Of a stretch of DNA of 64,000 bases, positions 38,815-49,847 are shown in pieces (the stretch's first letter is position 1; each line of letters begins with the position of its first letter). The translations under genes were made by a program, and so were the position numbers. The notes under the pieces are model-generated. The model was not told the DNA's origin. It saw only the letters and a program-made list of their open reading frames with translations, and did no database searches. The DNA is from Xanthobacter dioxanivorans (GTDB lineage: Bacteria > Pseudomonadota > Alphaproteobacteria > Rhizobiales > Xanthobacteraceae), in NCBI RefSeq assembly GCF_016807805.1, contig NZ_CP063362.1, positions 3,948,501-4,012,500 on the forward strand, written 5' to 3'.

Positions 38815-39738
38815 ATGGCTGCGATCACCGCCGGGCTCGTGAAGGAACTGCGCGAAAAGACCGGCGCAGGCATGATGGACTGCAAGTCCGCGCTCACCGA
38901 GACGAACGGCGACATCGAGGCTGCCATCGACTGGCTGCGCAAGAAGGGCCTTGCCAAGGCGGCCAAGAAGGCCGGCCGCGTGGCCGCCGAGGGCCTCGTG
39001 GCGGTGGAATCCTCCGGCCACTACGCCGCCGCCGTGGAAGTGAATGCGGAGACCGATTTCGTCGCCCGCAACCCGGACTTCCAGGCGTTCGTGCGCGAGG
39101 TGGCCAAGGTTGCCCTCAACACCGATGGCTCGCTGGAGGCGGTGGCCTCCGCCCATTTCCCGGGCGAGAGCGTGACCGTGGGCGAGCGCCTCACCGCGCT
39201 CATCGCCACCATCGGCGAGAACATGACCCTGCGCCGCTCCACCAAGCTCACCGTGTCGGCCGGCGTGATCGCCAGCTACGTGCACGGCGCGGTGGTGGAA
39301 GGCCAGGGTCGCATCGGCGTGCTGGTGGCGCTGGAATCCACCGGCGACGTGGAGAAGCTCTCCACCCTCGGCCGGCAGATCGCCATGCACATCGCCGCGC
39401 TGAACCCGCTGGCGCTGGACGCCTCCGGCATTTCCGAGGAGACCATCGCCCGCGAGAAGGCGATCCTGCTCGAGAAGCACCAGGGCAAGCCGGCCAACGT
39501 GCAGGACAAGATCGCCGAGAGCGGCATCAAGAGCTTTTTCAAGGAGGTCACCCTCCTCGACCAGGCCTTCGTGCATGACGGCTCCAAGTCCGTGGCCCAG
39601 GTGCTGAAGGAGGCCGAGGGCCAGGTCGGCGCCCCGGTCAAGCTCACCGGCTTCGTGCGCTATGCCCTCGGCGAGGGTATCGAGAAGGAAGAGACCGACT
39701 TCGCGGCCGAGGTGGCCGCCGCCGCCGGCCAGTCCTGA
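38815..39738 (+). CDS. tsf: Elongation factor Ts
   Basis: This 307-residue guanine-nucleotide exchange factor for EF-Tu starts [20 protein letters not shown] with the conserved MMDCKSAL and TDFVARN segments. It has the usual two repeated core domains (about 55-280). The start is set by the family. It follows rpsB by 126 bases and precedes pyrH by 22 bases. Confidence 0.97.
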   Translation: MAAITAGLVKELREKTGAGMMDCKSALTETNGDIEAAIDWLRKKGLAKAAKKAGRVAAEGLVAVESSGHYAAAVEVNAETDFVARNPDFQAFVREVAKVALNTDGSLEAVASAHFPGESVTVGERLTALIATIGENMTLRRSTKLTVSAGVIASYVHGAVVEGQGRIGVLVALESTGDVEKLSTLGRQIAMHIAALNPLALDASGISEETIAREKAILLEKHQGKPANVQDKIAESGIKSFFKEVTLLDQAFVHDGSKSVAQVLKEAEGQVGAPVKLTGFVRYALGEGIEKEETDFAAEVAAAAGQS

Positions 39739-39760
39739 TCGCAACGGGGAGGGGGCTCCC

Positions 39761-40534
39761 ATGACCGCTTCCGTCTCGGACGATTCGGACTATCCCGAAC
39801 CCACGGTGCCGTACGCGGCACCGGGACTGCCCTATCCCCGCATCCTGGTGAAGGTCTCCGGCGAAGCCCTGATGGGCCCGGAGCCCTTCGGCCTGCATCC
39901 CGCCACCGTGGCGCGTATCGCCCGCGACCTCGTCGCGGCGCGCTCCGCCGGCTGCGAGGTGGCGGTGGTGGTGGGCGGCGGCAACATCCTGCGCGGCGCG
40001 CGGGTGGCGGACGAAAACCTCGACCGCGCCACCGCCGACCACATGGGCATGCTCGCCACTGTCATGAACGGCCTCGCCCTGGAGCGGGCGCTGGAGGCCG
40101 CCGGCGCGCCGGCCCGCACGCTGTCCGCCATCCCCATGCCCACGGTATGCGAACCCTATGCCCGCCAGCCGGCCATGCGCCATCTGCGCCGCGGCCGCAT
40201 CGTGGTGCTCACCGGCGGCACCGGAAATCCCTATTTCACCACCGACACCGGCGCGGTGCTGCGTGCCGCCGAGCTCGACTGCGACGCGGTGCTGAAGGCC
40301 ACCAACGTGGACGGCGTCTACACCGCCGACCCAAAGCTTGATCCCGCGGCGACCCGCTACGAGCGCATCACCCATGACGAGGCGCTCGCCCGCGACCTCA
40401 AGGTGATGGATGCCGCCGCCTTCGCCCTTGCCCGCGAGGCGGCATTGCCGATAATCGTGTTCTCCATTCGCGAACCGGGAGCGATCGCGTCGGCGGCCAG
40501 AGGCGAGGGCCGCGTGACCGTGGTCGCCCCCTGA
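39761..40534 (+). CDS. pyrH: UMP kinase PyrH
   Basis: The 257-residue hexameric kinase makes UDP from UMP. It has the amino-acid-kinase fold with [61 protein letters not shown] and [17 protein letters not shown]. An N-terminal tail of about 25 residues precedes the core and is longer than in E. coli. GGGGAGGGGG precedes the ATG. The next gene frr starts 321 bases downstream. Confidence 0.96.
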   Translation: MTASVSDDSDYPEPTVPYAAPGLPYPRILVKVSGEALMGPEPFGLHPATVARIARDLVAARSAGCEVAVVVGGGNILRGARVADENLDRATADHMGMLATVMNGLALERALEAAGAPARTLSAIPMPTVCEPYARQPAMRHLRRGRIVVLTGGTGNPYFTTDTGAVLRAAELDCDAVLKATNVDGVYTADPKLDPAATRYERITHDEALARDLKVMDAAAFALAREAALPIIVFSIREPGAIASAARGEGRVTVVAP

Positions 40535-40855
40535 TCGACGGGGGCGGAGCGTCTTCGACGGCCATCCTTGGACGCGGGACGACGCGTTTTATCTAAAAGT
40601 TTCGGGCGATGGGGCGCAGCATGGCCGGACGAACCTGGGGTGGTCGCGCAGGTGCGATCATTTCCTGCCGTTTACGGTATCTGGTTACGTCTTTCCGGCG
40701 GGGGGCGTGCCTTCGGGCTGCCATGGAGCGCCCCAGCGGCAATCCGGGATGATCCGGAAAATGATCCATGACGAGAGGGCGACCTTGCGTCCGCATGGAA
40801 ACAGAAGCGTTTCCGTGCGAAAGGAATGCGCCCTGAGAACAGACAGAGGATAGCC
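40535..40855. other. Intergenic stretch between pyrH and frr
   Basis: The 321 bases contain no gene I can support. An open frame at 40568-40771 has no family features. An AT-rich patch near 40588-40602 could belong to a promoter for frr. Confidence 0.35.
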
Positions 40856-41419
40856 ATGACCACCGGGACCTTCGACATGGCCGATATCAAGCGCCGCATG
40901 CAGGGCGCGATCGGCGTGCTCAGGGACGAGCTTGGCGGCCTGCGCACCGGCCGCGCTTCCGCGAGCCTGCTTGATCCGATCACCGTCGAGGCCTACGGCG
41001 CGCGCATGCCGCTGAACCAGGTGGCCACCGTCTCGGTGCCCGAGGCCCGCCTGCTCTCCGTGCAGGTGTGGGACCGCGGCATGGTGAACGCGGTGGAGAA
41101 AGCCATTCGCGACAGCAACCTCGGCCTCAACCCCGCCACCGAGGGACAGGTGCTGCGCCTGCGCATTCCCGAGCTCAACCAGGAGCGGCGCCAGGAACTG
41201 GTGAAGGTGGCGCATAAATATGCCGAGGCGACCCGCGTCGCGGTACGGCACGTGCGGCGCGACGGAATGGACCACCTGAAGAAGGTGGAAAAGGACGGCG
41301 AGATGAGCTCCGATGACATCGACCGCCTGTCCAAGGACGTGCAGAAGGCCACCGACGACGCCATTGCCGAGATCGACCAGACGCTTGCCCAGAAGGAAAA
41401 GGAAATCCTTTCGGTCTGA
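40856..41419 (+). CDS. frr: Ribosome recycling factor
   Basis: This 187-residue factor releases ribosomes from mRNA after termination. It has the family [55 protein letters not shown] and a final helix-rich [17 protein letters not shown]. The ATG at 40856 follows AGAGGATAG. uppS starts 23 bases after its stop. Confidence 0.97.
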   Translation: MTTGTFDMADIKRRMQGAIGVLRDELGGLRTGRASASLLDPITVEAYGARMPLNQVATVSVPEARLLSVQVWDRGMVNAVEKAIRDSNLGLNPATEGQVLRLRIPELNQERRQELVKVAHKYAEATRVAVRHVRRDGMDHLKKVEKDGEMSSDDIDRLSKDVQKATDDAIAEIDQTLAQKEKEILSV

Positions 41420-41442
41420 GGAGCCAGGTTGAGGAGCCACGC

Positions 41443-42228
41443 GTGAGCCCTGAGCAAGCCATGACCCTGCGCGCCGCGACGGGCGACGCCAGCGCCCCCG
41501 AGCGGGCGCCGGCGGTCGTGCCGGTGCACGTGGGCGTGATCATGGACGGCAACGGGCGCTGGGCCGCCGCGCGCAAGCTGCCGCGCATCGAAGGCCACCG
41601 GCGCGGGGTGGAGGCGCTGCGCCGGTGCGTGCGCGCCGCGCGTGAGGTGGGCATCCGCTTCCTCACCATCTACAGCTTCTCCTCGGAGAACTGGTCCCGC
41701 CCCGTGGGGGAGGTGACGGAGCTGATGCGGCTCCTGAAGCTGTTCCTGCGCCACGACCTTGCCGAGCTGCACCGGGCGAACGTCAGGGTGAAGGTGATCG
41801 GCGAGCGGGCGAATCTCTCGCCCGAGATCCGCGACCTCCTGGCGGAAGCCGAGGAGATGACCCGCGGCAACACCGGCCTCACCCTGGTGGTGGCGTTCAA
41901 CTACGGCTCGCGGCAGGAGATCGCCGGCGCGGTCTCGCGCATCGCGGCGGATGTGGCCGCCGGACGCCTGAAGCCGCAGGACGTGGACGTGGAGATGATC
42001 TCCCAGCGGCTCGACACCGCGGGCATCCCCGATCCCGACCTCATCGTGCGCACCTCGGGCGAGCAGCGGCTGTCAAACTTCCTGCTGTGGCAGGCGGCCT
42101 ATTCCGAGTTCGTCTTCCTGCCCATCTACTGGCCCGATTTCGACAAGGCCGCGCTGCTCTCGGCCATCGACGAATATGCCCGGCGCGATCGCAGGTTCGG
42201 CGGCGTCACCAATTGCCCCGGACCCTGA
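41443..42228 (+). CDS. uppS: Isoprenyl (undecaprenyl) diphosphate synthase
   Basis: This 261-residue cis-prenyltransferase makes the C55 lipid carrier for peptidoglycan and O-antigen. The catalytic D35 lies in [13 protein letters not shown]. Other marks are [12 protein letters not shown] and [20 protein letters not shown]. The GTG at 41443 has GAGGAG upstream; an ATG at 41461 is an alternative. It is followed by cdsA six bases after the stop. Confidence 0.95.
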   Translation: MSPEQAMTLRAATGDASAPERAPAVVPVHVGVIMDGNGRWAAARKLPRIEGHRRGVEALRRCVRAAREVGIRFLTIYSFSSENWSRPVGEVTELMRLLKLFLRHDLAELHRANVRVKVIGERANLSPEIRDLLAEAEEMTRGNTGLTLVVAFNYGSRQEIAGAVSRIAADVAAGRLKPQDVDVEMISQRLDTAGIPDPDLIVRTSGEQRLSNFLLWQAAYSEFVFLPIYWPDFDKAALLSAIDEYARRDRRFGGVTNCPGP

Positions 42229-42233
42229 CGCCC

Positions 42234-43046
42234 GTGAACTTTGGCGCGGATCTCAAGCATCGGACCCTTTCTGCGCTCGTTCTGGTGCCGCTGGTGCTCG
42301 CCGCCGCCTTCCTCGGCGGCATCGCCTTCGCCATCCTGTGGGTGCTCGCGGGCCTTGCGATTCTCCATGAATGGACGGGCCTCGCCCGGCTCGACCATCG
42401 CCGCGCCTACCTCGGCATCGGCGGCCTCGCCATCGCCGGCGGCGGCGCGCTGATCGTGGCCGGCGAGGCCGCCTACGCGTTCAGCCTGGTGGCGATCGGC
42501 GCGGCCGCCTGCACCTTCGCCGTGCCGCGGCAGTCCGGCTGGGCCATGGGCGGGGTGCTGGTGGCGGCCAGTGCCGCCCTGCCGGTGGTGGCGCTGCGCG
42601 GCACCTCGCAGCTCGGGCTCGTGGCGGTGCTGTTCCTGTGCGCGGTGGTGTGGGCGACGGACATCCTCGCCTATTTCAGCGGTCGGGCCCTGGGCGGGGC
42701 GAAGCTGTGGCCGCGCGTGTCGCCCAACAAGACCTGGTCGGGCGCCATCGGCGGCACGCTGGGCGGTGCCCTCGCGGGGGTGATCGTGGCCGCGCTCGCC
42801 GGGCTGCCGGCGCTTTGGGTGATCGCCGGCCTCGCCTTGCTGCTCTCCATCGTGAGCCAGCTGGGGGACCTTGCCGAATCCGCGGCCAAGCGCCTGTTCG
42901 GCGTCAAGGATGCGAGCCGTCTCATTCCCGGCCATGGTGGCCTTCTCGATCGGTTGGACGGATTCGCGGCGGCCTCCCTAGTCGCCGCCGGCATCGCCTT
43001 CGTGCGGGCCGCGGCCGATCCGGCGGCCGGGCTCCTGTTGTGGTAG
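42234..43046 (+). CDS. cdsA: Phosphatidate cytidylyltransferase
   Basis: The 270-residue membrane enzyme makes CDP-diacylglycerol for phospholipid synthesis. It has about seven hydrophobic spans and the CdsA signature near the C-terminus (SQLGDLAESAAKRLFGVKD, then DASRLIPGHGGLLDRLDG). Near residue 150 it has TDILAYFSGRALGG and SPNKTWSGAIGG. The start is GTG at 42234, six bases after uppS. An ATG upstream in the same frame lies inside uppS and is unlikely. Confidence 0.94.
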   Translation: MNFGADLKHRTLSALVLVPLVLAAAFLGGIAFAILWVLAGLAILHEWTGLARLDHRRAYLGIGGLAIAGGGALIVAGEAAYAFSLVAIGAAACTFAVPRQSGWAMGGVLVAASAALPVVALRGTSQLGLVAVLFLCAVVWATDILAYFSGRALGGAKLWPRVSPNKTWSGAIGGTLGGALAGVIVAALAGLPALWVIAGLALLLSIVSQLGDLAESAAKRLFGVKDASRLIPGHGGLLDRLDGFAAASLVAAGIAFVRAAADPAAGLLLW

Positions 43047-43056
43047 GACCGTTTAC

Positions 43057-44226
43057 ATGAAACGCCTTTCCCTCCTCGGGGCCACCGGCTCCATCGGCCA
43101 CAGCGTGGCCAAGCTGCTCGCCGATGCGCCGGGCCTGTTCCGGGTGGAGGCGGTGGCCGGGGGCAAGGACGCCAAGGCCCTGGCCGAGGCAGCGCAGGCG
43201 CTCGGCGCGCGCTTCGCCGCGCTGGCCGATCCCGCCGGCGGCCGCGCTCTGGCCGATGCCCTCGCCGGCACCGGCATCGAGAGCGGGGCGGGTCCCGCCG
43301 CGGTGCTGGAGGCGGCCGCGCGCGAGGCGGACGTGGTGGTGAGCGCCATCGTCGGGGTGGCGGGGCTCGCGCCCACGGTGGCGGCCTTCGCGCCGGGCCG
43401 GCGCATCGCGCTGGCCAACAAGGAATGCCTGGTGGCGGCCGGCACCTTCTTCATGGCCGAGGCGGCGCGCCTCGGCACCGAGATCCTGCCGGTGGACAGC
43501 GAGCACAACGCCATCTTCCAGGCCCTCGCGGCCGGCCCGCGCCGGGACGTGGAAAAGGTGACGCTGACTGCCTCGGGCGGTCCGTTCCGGCTGAAGGGCC
43601 GCGAGGAGATCGCCCGGGCGACGCCGCAGGATGCGCTGAAGCACCCCAACTGGTCCATGGGCGCCAAGATCACCATCGATTCCGCCACCTTGATGAACAA
43701 GGGCCTCGAACTGATCGAGGCCCAGCACCTGTTCGGCCTGCCGGCGGAGCGCTTCGAGGCGATCGTGCACCCCGAGTCGGTGGTGCACGGCCTCGTCTCC
43801 TTTATCGACGGCTCGGTGGTGGCGGGGCTCGCCTTTCCGGACATGTGCGTGCCCATCGCCCATTGCCTCGGCCTTCCCGACCGCATCGCCACCACATGCC
43901 GCCGTCTCGATCTCGTCGCCCTCGGCCGACTCACCTTCGAGGCGCCCGACGCGGACCGATTCCCGGCGCTGCGACTGGCGCGCGCGGCCATGGAGGCGGG
44001 CGGGGCGGTATCCACCACCCTCAACGCGGCCAACGAGGTCGCGGTGGCCGCCTTTCTCCAGGGACGCATCGGTCTCTACGGTATTACCGATGCGGTGGCT
44101 GCAACCCTTGATCGCATCAATGGCGGGCCGGCACCGGCCAGCGTCGCCGAGGCCCTGGACATGGATGCCGCCGCGAGGCGGGCGACCGAAGCGCTCTTGC
44201 CTAAGTTTGCCGCAAAGGCATCCTAA
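43057..44226 (+). CDS. dxr: 1-deoxy-D-xylulose-5-phosphate reductoisomerase
   Basis: This 389-residue NADPH enzyme forms MEP in isoprenoid synthesis, which feeds uppS. It starts MKRLSLLGATGSIGHSVAKL (NADPH site) and has ALANKECLVAAG, the DSEHNAIFQ metal site, SASGGPFR-type ASGGPFRLKG and HPNWSMGAKITIDSATLMNKG. It lies 10 bases after cdsA. Confidence 0.97.
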   Translation: MKRLSLLGATGSIGHSVAKLLADAPGLFRVEAVAGGKDAKALAEAAQALGARFAALADPAGGRALADALAGTGIESGAGPAAVLEAAAREADVVVSAIVGVAGLAPTVAAFAPGRRIALANKECLVAAGTFFMAEAARLGTEILPVDSEHNAIFQALAAGPRRDVEKVTLTASGGPFRLKGREEIARATPQDALKHPNWSMGAKITIDSATLMNKGLELIEAQHLFGLPAERFEAIVHPESVVHGLVSFIDGSVVAGLAFPDMCVPIAHCLGLPDRIATTCRRLDLVALGRLTFEAPDADRFPALRLARAAMEAGGAVSTTLNAANEVAVAAFLQGRIGLYGITDAVAATLDRINGGPAPASVAEALDMDAAARRATEALLPKFAAKAS

Positions 44227-44353
44227 GAGCACCTCCAGCCCATTATCGGGCAAGCGTGGCAAAGGCGGATTCCGGGCGTGCGGCGCCCTCCGCGAGCCGG
44301 CGATGCGGACCTGAACGGGTGCCGTGGTGTCGGCGGGAAATGAGGAATACGGG

Positions 44354-45514
44354 ATGATGGATGTGCTTTCCGGTCTCGGCGTGAACCTGGGCGGACTGGT
44401 GTCCAACTTCCTCGGCTATGTGATTCCCTTCCTCTTCGTGCTGACTCTCGTGGTGTTCTTCCACGAGCTCGGCCACTTCTGGGTGGCGCGGCGCGCGGGC
44501 GTGCGCGTCCTCACCTTCTCGCTCGGCTTCGGGCCGGAGATCGCCGGCTTCACCGACCGGAAGGGCACCCGCTGGCGGCTCGCCGCGGTGCCGCTCGGCG
44601 GCTATGTGCGCTTCTTCGGCGACGAGGACGCCGCCTCCACGCCGGATGCCACGCGCCTGGCGCAGATGAGCCCGGCCGAGCGCAAGGAAAGCTTCTTCTT
44701 CCAGCCGGTGGCCTGGCGCGCCGCCATCGTGGCCGCCGGCCCGATCGCCAACTTTCTCCTCGCCATCGCCATTTTCGCCTTTGTCTTCATGGTGTTCGGC
44801 AAGCAGGTGACGGCGCCGCGGGTGGACCAGGTGAACCCCGGCAGCGTCGCCGAGATGGCCGGCTTTAAGCCGGGCGACCTGGTGCTGGAGATCGATGGGT
44901 CGCCGGTGGAGAGCTTCTCCGACATGCAGCGCATCGTCGGCGGCCATGCGGGCGAGCCCCTGACCTTCACCGTGGAGCGCGGCGACCGGCAGCTCTCGCT
45001 CACCGCCACGCCCGAGCTGAAGGAGGTGAAGGACCCCTTCGGCAATGTGCACCGCACCGGCCTGCTCGGCATTTCCCGCTCGCTCTCGACGGCGGATGTA
45101 ACGACGCACCGCTACGGTCCCGTCGAAGCCGTGGGCATGGGGGTGCAGGAGACGTGGTTCGTGGTGGCCCGCACCTTCGATTATATCGGCGGCCTGATGA
45201 CCGGGCGGGAATCGGCCGACCAGCTCGGCGGACCGATCCGCATCGCCCAGGTTTCGGCCAAGGTCGCGACCTTCGGTATCGGCGCACTCCTGTCTCTGGC
45301 CGCCGTGCTGTCGGTCTCTATCGGAATCCTTAACCTCTTTCCCATCCCGCTGTTGGATGGCGGCCACCTTCTGTTCTACGCTTTCGAGGCTGTGCGCGGT
45401 CGTCCCCTGAGCGCGCGGACGCAGGACATCGGCTTCCGGATCGGCCTTGCGCTGGTGCTGATGCTGATGCTCTTCGCCACCTGGAATGACGTGCTGCATA
45501 TTCCTGCAATGTAA
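44354..45514 (+). CDS. rseP: RIP metalloprotease RseP
   Basis: This 386-residue site-2 protease cuts anti-sigma or other membrane proteins inside the membrane. It has the zinc motif H37-E-L-G-H41 in the first membrane helix, one PDZ domain at about 130-205 (VNPGSVAEMAGFKPGDLVLE) and the C-terminal NLFPIPLLDGGHLLF with the third zinc ligand. The ATG at 44354 has GAGG upstream; a GTG at 44324 would add 10 residues. bamA follows. Confidence 0.94.
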   Translation: MMDVLSGLGVNLGGLVSNFLGYVIPFLFVLTLVVFFHELGHFWVARRAGVRVLTFSLGFGPEIAGFTDRKGTRWRLAAVPLGGYVRFFGDEDAASTPDATRLAQMSPAERKESFFFQPVAWRAAIVAAGPIANFLLAIAIFAFVFMVFGKQVTAPRVDQVNPGSVAEMAGFKPGDLVLEIDGSPVESFSDMQRIVGGHAGEPLTFTVERGDRQLSLTATPELKEVKDPFGNVHRTGLLGISRSLSTADVTTHRYGPVEAVGMGVQETWFVVARTFDYIGGLMTGRESADQLGGPIRIAQVSAKVATFGIGALLSLAAVLSVSIGILNLFPIPLLDGGHLLFYAFEAVRGRPLSARTQDIGFRIGLALVLMLMLFATWNDVLHIPAM

Positions 45515-45699
45515 CGGTTTTTGATTTTTCGGACCGGGGTCGTGGCGGGAGCGCAACGGTCGCCGGAAAAGGACCGGCTCCAGGGGGGCTTCGGTTTGCA
45601 CCGCAGGTAAAAGCCTGTACAAGCAGCAACGAAGGGCGAGAATCCGGAAGGTTCGCCGACCGGGTTCTAGAACCACGAATTTTCAAGGTTGCGCACCAT

Positions 45700-48192
45700 A
45701 TGACTGCTCCGCACCGGGTACTGAGAAATCTGGCGGCCGCCCTGGGTCTCGCCATTTGCGTTGCGGGCTCGACGGTAGCCGGTTCCCTTGTCGTGGCCAC
45801 TCCTGCCGCGGCTCAGTCCAGCTCGATCGTGGTGGAAGGCAATCGCCGCGTTGATTCCGAGACCATCCGGTCCTATTTCGGCCCGGGTCCCTACAGCCCC
45901 GCAAAGGTGGACGAGGCCTGGAAGGCGCTGTACGCGACCGGCCTGTTCGCCGACGTGCAGGTGTCCCAGTCCGGCGGGCGCATCATCGTGCGCGTGTCCG
46001 AGAACGAGGTGATCAACAAGATCGCGTTCGAGGGCAACAAGAAGCTCAAGGACGAGGTGCTCGAGGGCGAGATCCAGTCCAAGCCGCGCGGCACCCTGTC
46101 CAAGGCCACCGTGCAGGCCGACACGCAGCGCATCATCGAGGTCTATCGCCGTTCCGGCCGCGACGACGTGCGCGTCAACCCGGTGACCATCGACCGCGGC
46201 AACGGCCGCGTGGACCTGGTGTTCGAGATCACCGAGGGCAAGAAGACCGGCGTCAAGGACATCAAGTTCGTCGGCAACAAGGCCTTTTCGGACTGGAAGC
46301 TGAAGGACGTCATCTCGACGACGACCACCAACTGGCTGTCCTTCATCAAGTCCACCGACATCTACGATCCGGACCGGGTCAATTCGGACCAGGAGCTGCT
46401 GCGCCGCTTCTACCTGAAGAACGGCTACGCCGACTTCCGCATCGTTGCGGCCACGGCCGAGCTCGATCCGGGCGGCGACGGCTATGTCATCACCTTCGCG
46501 CTGGAAGAGGGCGAGCAGTACCGCTTCGGCAAGGTGGATATCGTTTCCAACATCCGCGACGTCTCCGCCGACTCCCTCCGGCGCGTGCTGCGCGTCGCCG
46601 ACGGGCAGATCTACAACGCGGAGATGGTCGAGAAGTCGGTCGAGAACCTCACCATCGAGGTGTCCAAGAGCGGCTATGCCTTCGCCCAGGTGCGTCCGCG
46701 CGGCGACCGCGACTTCGAGACCAAGAAGATCAATGTGCTCTTCGTGGTGGAGGAAGGCCCGCGCGTCTATATCGAGCGCATCGATATCCGCGGCAACACC
46801 CGCACCCGGGACTGGGTCATCCGGCGTGAGTTCGATATCGGCGAGGGTGATGCCTATAACCGGGTGCTCGTCGATCGCGCCGAGCGGCGTCTGCGCAACC
46901 TCGGCTACTTCAAGACGGTGAAGATCGCCACCGAGCCCGGCTCCGCCCCCGACCGCGTGATCCTGGTGGTGGACGTGGAAGACCAGCCCACGGGCGAGTT
47001 CTCCATCTCCGGCGGTTATTCCACTTCGGATGGCGTGATCGCCGAGATCTCGGTGGGCGAGAAGAACTTCCTCGGCCGCGGCCAGTACGTGAAGGTGTCC
47101 GGCTCCCTTGGCCAGAATGCCTCGGGTGCGGAATTCTCCTTCACCGAGCCTTACTTCCTCGGTTACCGGCTGTCGGCGGGTTTCGATCTCTACTGGAAAG
47201 AGACGAACACCACGAGCTACACGCCCTATGGTACCAGTACGGTGGGTGGCGGCCTGCGCTTCGGCCTGCCCATCACCGACGAGATCACGCTGGCGCTGCG
47301 CTACAACCTCTACCAGCGGTCCATCAATCTCTGCTCTGACTACACGGCGACGGCGGCCTATTACGCCTACTGTGCGGACTCCATCTCCTGGGCCATTCGC
47401 GATGCGGCGGCGCAGGGCGCGACGATTACCTCGGCAGTGGGCTACACGCTGTCCTACAACGGTCTCGACAACAACATTAACCCCACTCAAGGCCTGTATG
47501 CGGAGTTCAAGCAGGACCTCGCCGGCCTTGGCGGTGACGTGAACTTCATCCGCACCACGGCCGACGTCCGGCACTACACGCCGCTGATCTACGACTCGGT
47601 GCTCATCGTGCGAGGGCAGGCCGGCTATGTGAGCTCGTGGGGCGGTGAGCAGCTGGACGTGCTCGACAACTTCTACATGGGCCCGAACCTGGTGCGCGGC
47701 TTCGCGCCATCCGGCATCGGCCCACGGGACATCGCGCCCTGCGCGGCGACGAACAAGAACTCGCCCATCTACTACAACTGCCTGAACGACGAGACCAACG
47801 CACTGGGTGGCACCACCTACTGGGGTGTCTCGGCGGAAATCCAGTTCCCCTTCTCGTTCCTGCCGAAGGACTTCGGGATGAAGGGGGCGGTCTTCGCCGA
47901 TGCCGGCTCGCTGTTCGACTATGGCGGTCCGACCACGTTCCGCTCGGTGCCTGGTTGGGACAAGAACAACTATTACGGCAACCCGAGTTTCGTGACCTGC
48001 CCGGCGAGTTCGAGCAACAAGGTTGGCAACGTCTGCGTGTACGACGAGAACACCGTGCGCTCTTCGGTCGGCGCGAGCCTGATCTGGCAGTCGCCGTTCG
48101 GTCCGCTGCGCTTCGACTATGCCTGGGTGCTGTCGCAGGCGGCCTACGACCAGACCCAGGCGTTCCGCTTCTCCGGCGGCACGCGCTTCTGA
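45700..48192 (+). CDS. bamA: Outer membrane assembly factor BamA
   Basis: The 830-residue BamA inserts beta-barrel proteins into the outer membrane. The signal peptide ends ATPAAAQS near residue 39, followed by five POTRA domains (about 40-420, e.g. [18 protein letters not shown] and [20 protein letters not shown]). The 16-strand barrel ends with the insertion signal RFSGGTRF and a terminal phenylalanine. [12 protein letters not shown] is present before it. It is the only outer-membrane assembly gene in the window and lies between rseP and lpxD. Confidence 0.97.
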   Translation: MTAPHRVLRNLAAALGLAICVAGSTVAGSLVVATPAAAQSSSIVVEGNRRVDSETIRSYFGPGPYSPAKVDEAWKALYATGLFADVQVSQSGGRIIVRVSENEVINKIAFEGNKKLKDEVLEGEIQSKPRGTLSKATVQADTQRIIEVYRRSGRDDVRVNPVTIDRGNGRVDLVFEITEGKKTGVKDIKFVGNKAFSDWKLKDVISTTTTNWLSFIKSTDIYDPDRVNSDQELLRRFYLKNGYADFRIVAATAELDPGGDGYVITFALEEGEQYRFGKVDIVSNIRDVSADSLRRVLRVADGQIYNAEMVEKSVENLTIEVSKSGYAFAQVRPRGDRDFETKKINVLFVVEEGPRVYIERIDIRGNTRTRDWVIRREFDIGEGDAYNRVLVDRAERRLRNLGYFKTVKIATEPGSAPDRVILVVDVEDQPTGEFSISGGYSTSDGVIAEISVGEKNFLGRGQYVKVSGSLGQNASGAEFSFTEPYFLGYRLSAGFDLYWKETNTTSYTPYGTSTVGGGLRFGLPITDEITLALRYNLYQRSINLCSDYTATAAYYAYCADSISWAIRDAAAQGATITSAVGYTLSYNGLDNNINPTQGLYAEFKQDLAGLGGDVNFIRTTADVRHYTPLIYDSVLIVRGQAGYVSSWGGEQLDVLDNFYMGPNLVRGFAPSGIGPRDIAPCAATNKNSPIYYNCLNDETNALGGTTYWGVSAEIQFPFSFLPKDFGMKGAVFADAGSLFDYGGPTTFRSVPGWDKNNYYGNPSFVTCPASSSNKVGNVCVYDENTVRSSVGASLIWQSPFGPLRFDYAWVLSQAAYDQTQAFRFSGGTRF

Positions 48193-48268
48193 TCCTGTCC
48201 TTCGCAAGGCGGGCGCCGGCGGGCGGAGGTTCCTCTCCGACCCTCCCGGCGCCCGAGCGTGTTTTCAG

Positions 48269-49365
48269 ATGAGCCAACAGGCTTTCTTCCCGCTACCCGA
48301 GCCGCTCACCCTCGCCGAGGTGGCGGCCCTCAGCGGCACCCGCATCGCCGCGTCCACGGATGCGGAGGTCGAGGCGCTCGGCGCGCGGCGCATCGTCGGT
48401 GTCGGCACCCTCGAGACCGCCGGCCCGGAGGAGCTCGCGTTCTGCGACACCTTCCTCTACGCCGAGAAGCTGGGCGCCAGCCGCGCCGGCGCGGTGATCA
48501 CCTCGGAACGCTTCGCCCGCAAGGCGCCGGACGGCCTCGCCGTGCTCATCGCCGATCGCCCGGCGGCGGCGTTCCTGGCCGTGACGCGTCGGCTGTTTCC
48601 CTCGGCCCTGCGGCCGCTGTCCGTGTTCGGCCAGGACGGCGTCGCCCCGGGGGCGCAGGTGCATCCCAAGGCGCGGCTCGAGGACGGGGTGACGGTGGAC
48701 CCCGGCGCCGTCATCGGTCCCGGCGCGGAGATCGGCGCGGGAACGGTCATCTGCGCGGGGGCGATCATCGGGCCGCATGTGCGCATCGGCCGGGGCTGCG
48801 CCATCGGGCCGGGCGCCAGCGTCATCCATGCCTTCCTCGGCAACGACGTCATCATCCACGGCGGCGCGCGCATCGGCTCCGACGGCTTCGGCTATCAGCC
48901 CTCGCCCCGGGGCCACGTGAAGGTGCCGCAGGTCGGCCGCGTGGTGATCCAGGACCAGGTGGAGATCGGCGCCAACACCACCATCGATCGCGGCGCCCTC
49001 ACCGACACGGTGATCGGCGAGGGCAGCAAGATCGACAACCTGGTGCAGATCGCCCACAACGTGGTCATCGGGCGCCACTGCATCGTGGTGTCCCAGACCG
49101 GAATTTCCGGTTCCACCACGCTTGGCGACTTCGTGATGCTCGGCGGGCAGGTGGGCGTGGTCGGCCATGTCACCATCGGCACCGGCGCGCAGATCGCGGC
49201 GTCCAGCAACGTGAAGGGTGACGTCCCCCCGGCGTGCGCTGGGGCGGCTCGCCGGCCAAGCCCGTGCGCGAATGGTTCCGCGAGGTGACGACCCTCAAGC
49301 GCCTTGCCGCCGCGAGCGCGCGCCGGGGGGAGAAGGACATGGAGGGGGAGGGAGCGGACGAATGA
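48269..49365 (+). CDS. lpxD: LpxD, UDP-3-O-acylglucosamine N-acyltransferase, broken by a -1 shift at 49215-49220
   Basis: LpxD adds the second acyl chain in lipid A synthesis. The N-terminal domain ([16 protein letters not shown]), hexapeptide repeats of the left-handed beta-helix and [20 protein letters not shown] are intact. At the C-terminus GDVPP is followed in the sequence frame by [17 protein letters not shown] and a stop at 49288. In the -1 frame the normal [19 protein letters not shown] tail continues to a stop at 49365, overlapping the fabZ start. The shift is at six C where seven restore the protein to about 365 residues. Probable sequencing error, as for sufD and lpxB. Confidence 0.88.
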
Positions 49366-49847
49366 CCGAGACGACGTCTATGGGGGCGGACGCCGCAACC
49401 AAGGTGCTCCAGAGCGCGGACATCCAGCGGGTGCTGGCGTGCCTTCCCCACCGCTATCCCTTCCTCATGGTGGACCGGGTGGAGCAGATCGACGCCGACC
49501 TCTCCTGCATCGGCATCAAGAACGTCACGGCCAACGAGCCGCATTTCCAGGGCCACTTTCCCGGTAATCCGGTGATGCCCGGCGTGCTCATCATCGAGGG
49601 CATGGCGCAGACCGCCGGCGTCGTCTGCGTCCTGGGCAAGGACAACGAGAAGCCCTCCCTCGTCTATTTCATGACCATCGACGAGGCCAAGTTCCGCCGT
49701 CCGGTGGTGCCCGGAGACGTGCTCGAATACCACATGACCCGCATTTCCCGCCGCCGCAACATGTGGTGGTATCGGGGCGAAGCGAAAGTGCGTGGCGAGC
49801 TGGTGGCCGAAGCCAAGGTGGGCGCCATGATCGTGGAGAACAGCTAG
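49362..49847 (+). CDS. fabZ: 3-hydroxyacyl-ACP dehydratase FabZ
   Basis: This 161-residue hot-dog fold dehydratase acts in fatty-acid synthesis and balances lipid A precursors. It has [13 protein letters not shown], the catalytic histidine in [11 protein letters not shown] and the glutamate in [10 protein letters not shown]. The ATG at 49362 overlaps the restored lpxD stop by ATGA. lpxA starts on the final base of its stop. Confidence 0.96.
   Translation: MTETTSMGADAATKVLQSADIQRVLACLPHRYPFLMVDRVEQIDADLSCIGIKNVTANEPHFQGHFPGNPVMPGVLIIEGMAQTAGVVCVLGKDNEKPSLVYFMTIDEAKFRRPVVPGDVLEYHMTRISRRRNMWWYRGEAKVRGELVAEAKVGAMIVENS

Noticed and set aside
40568..40771. 67-residue open frame between pyrH and frr
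   Set aside because: It has no ribosome site, no family motif and an atypical composition.
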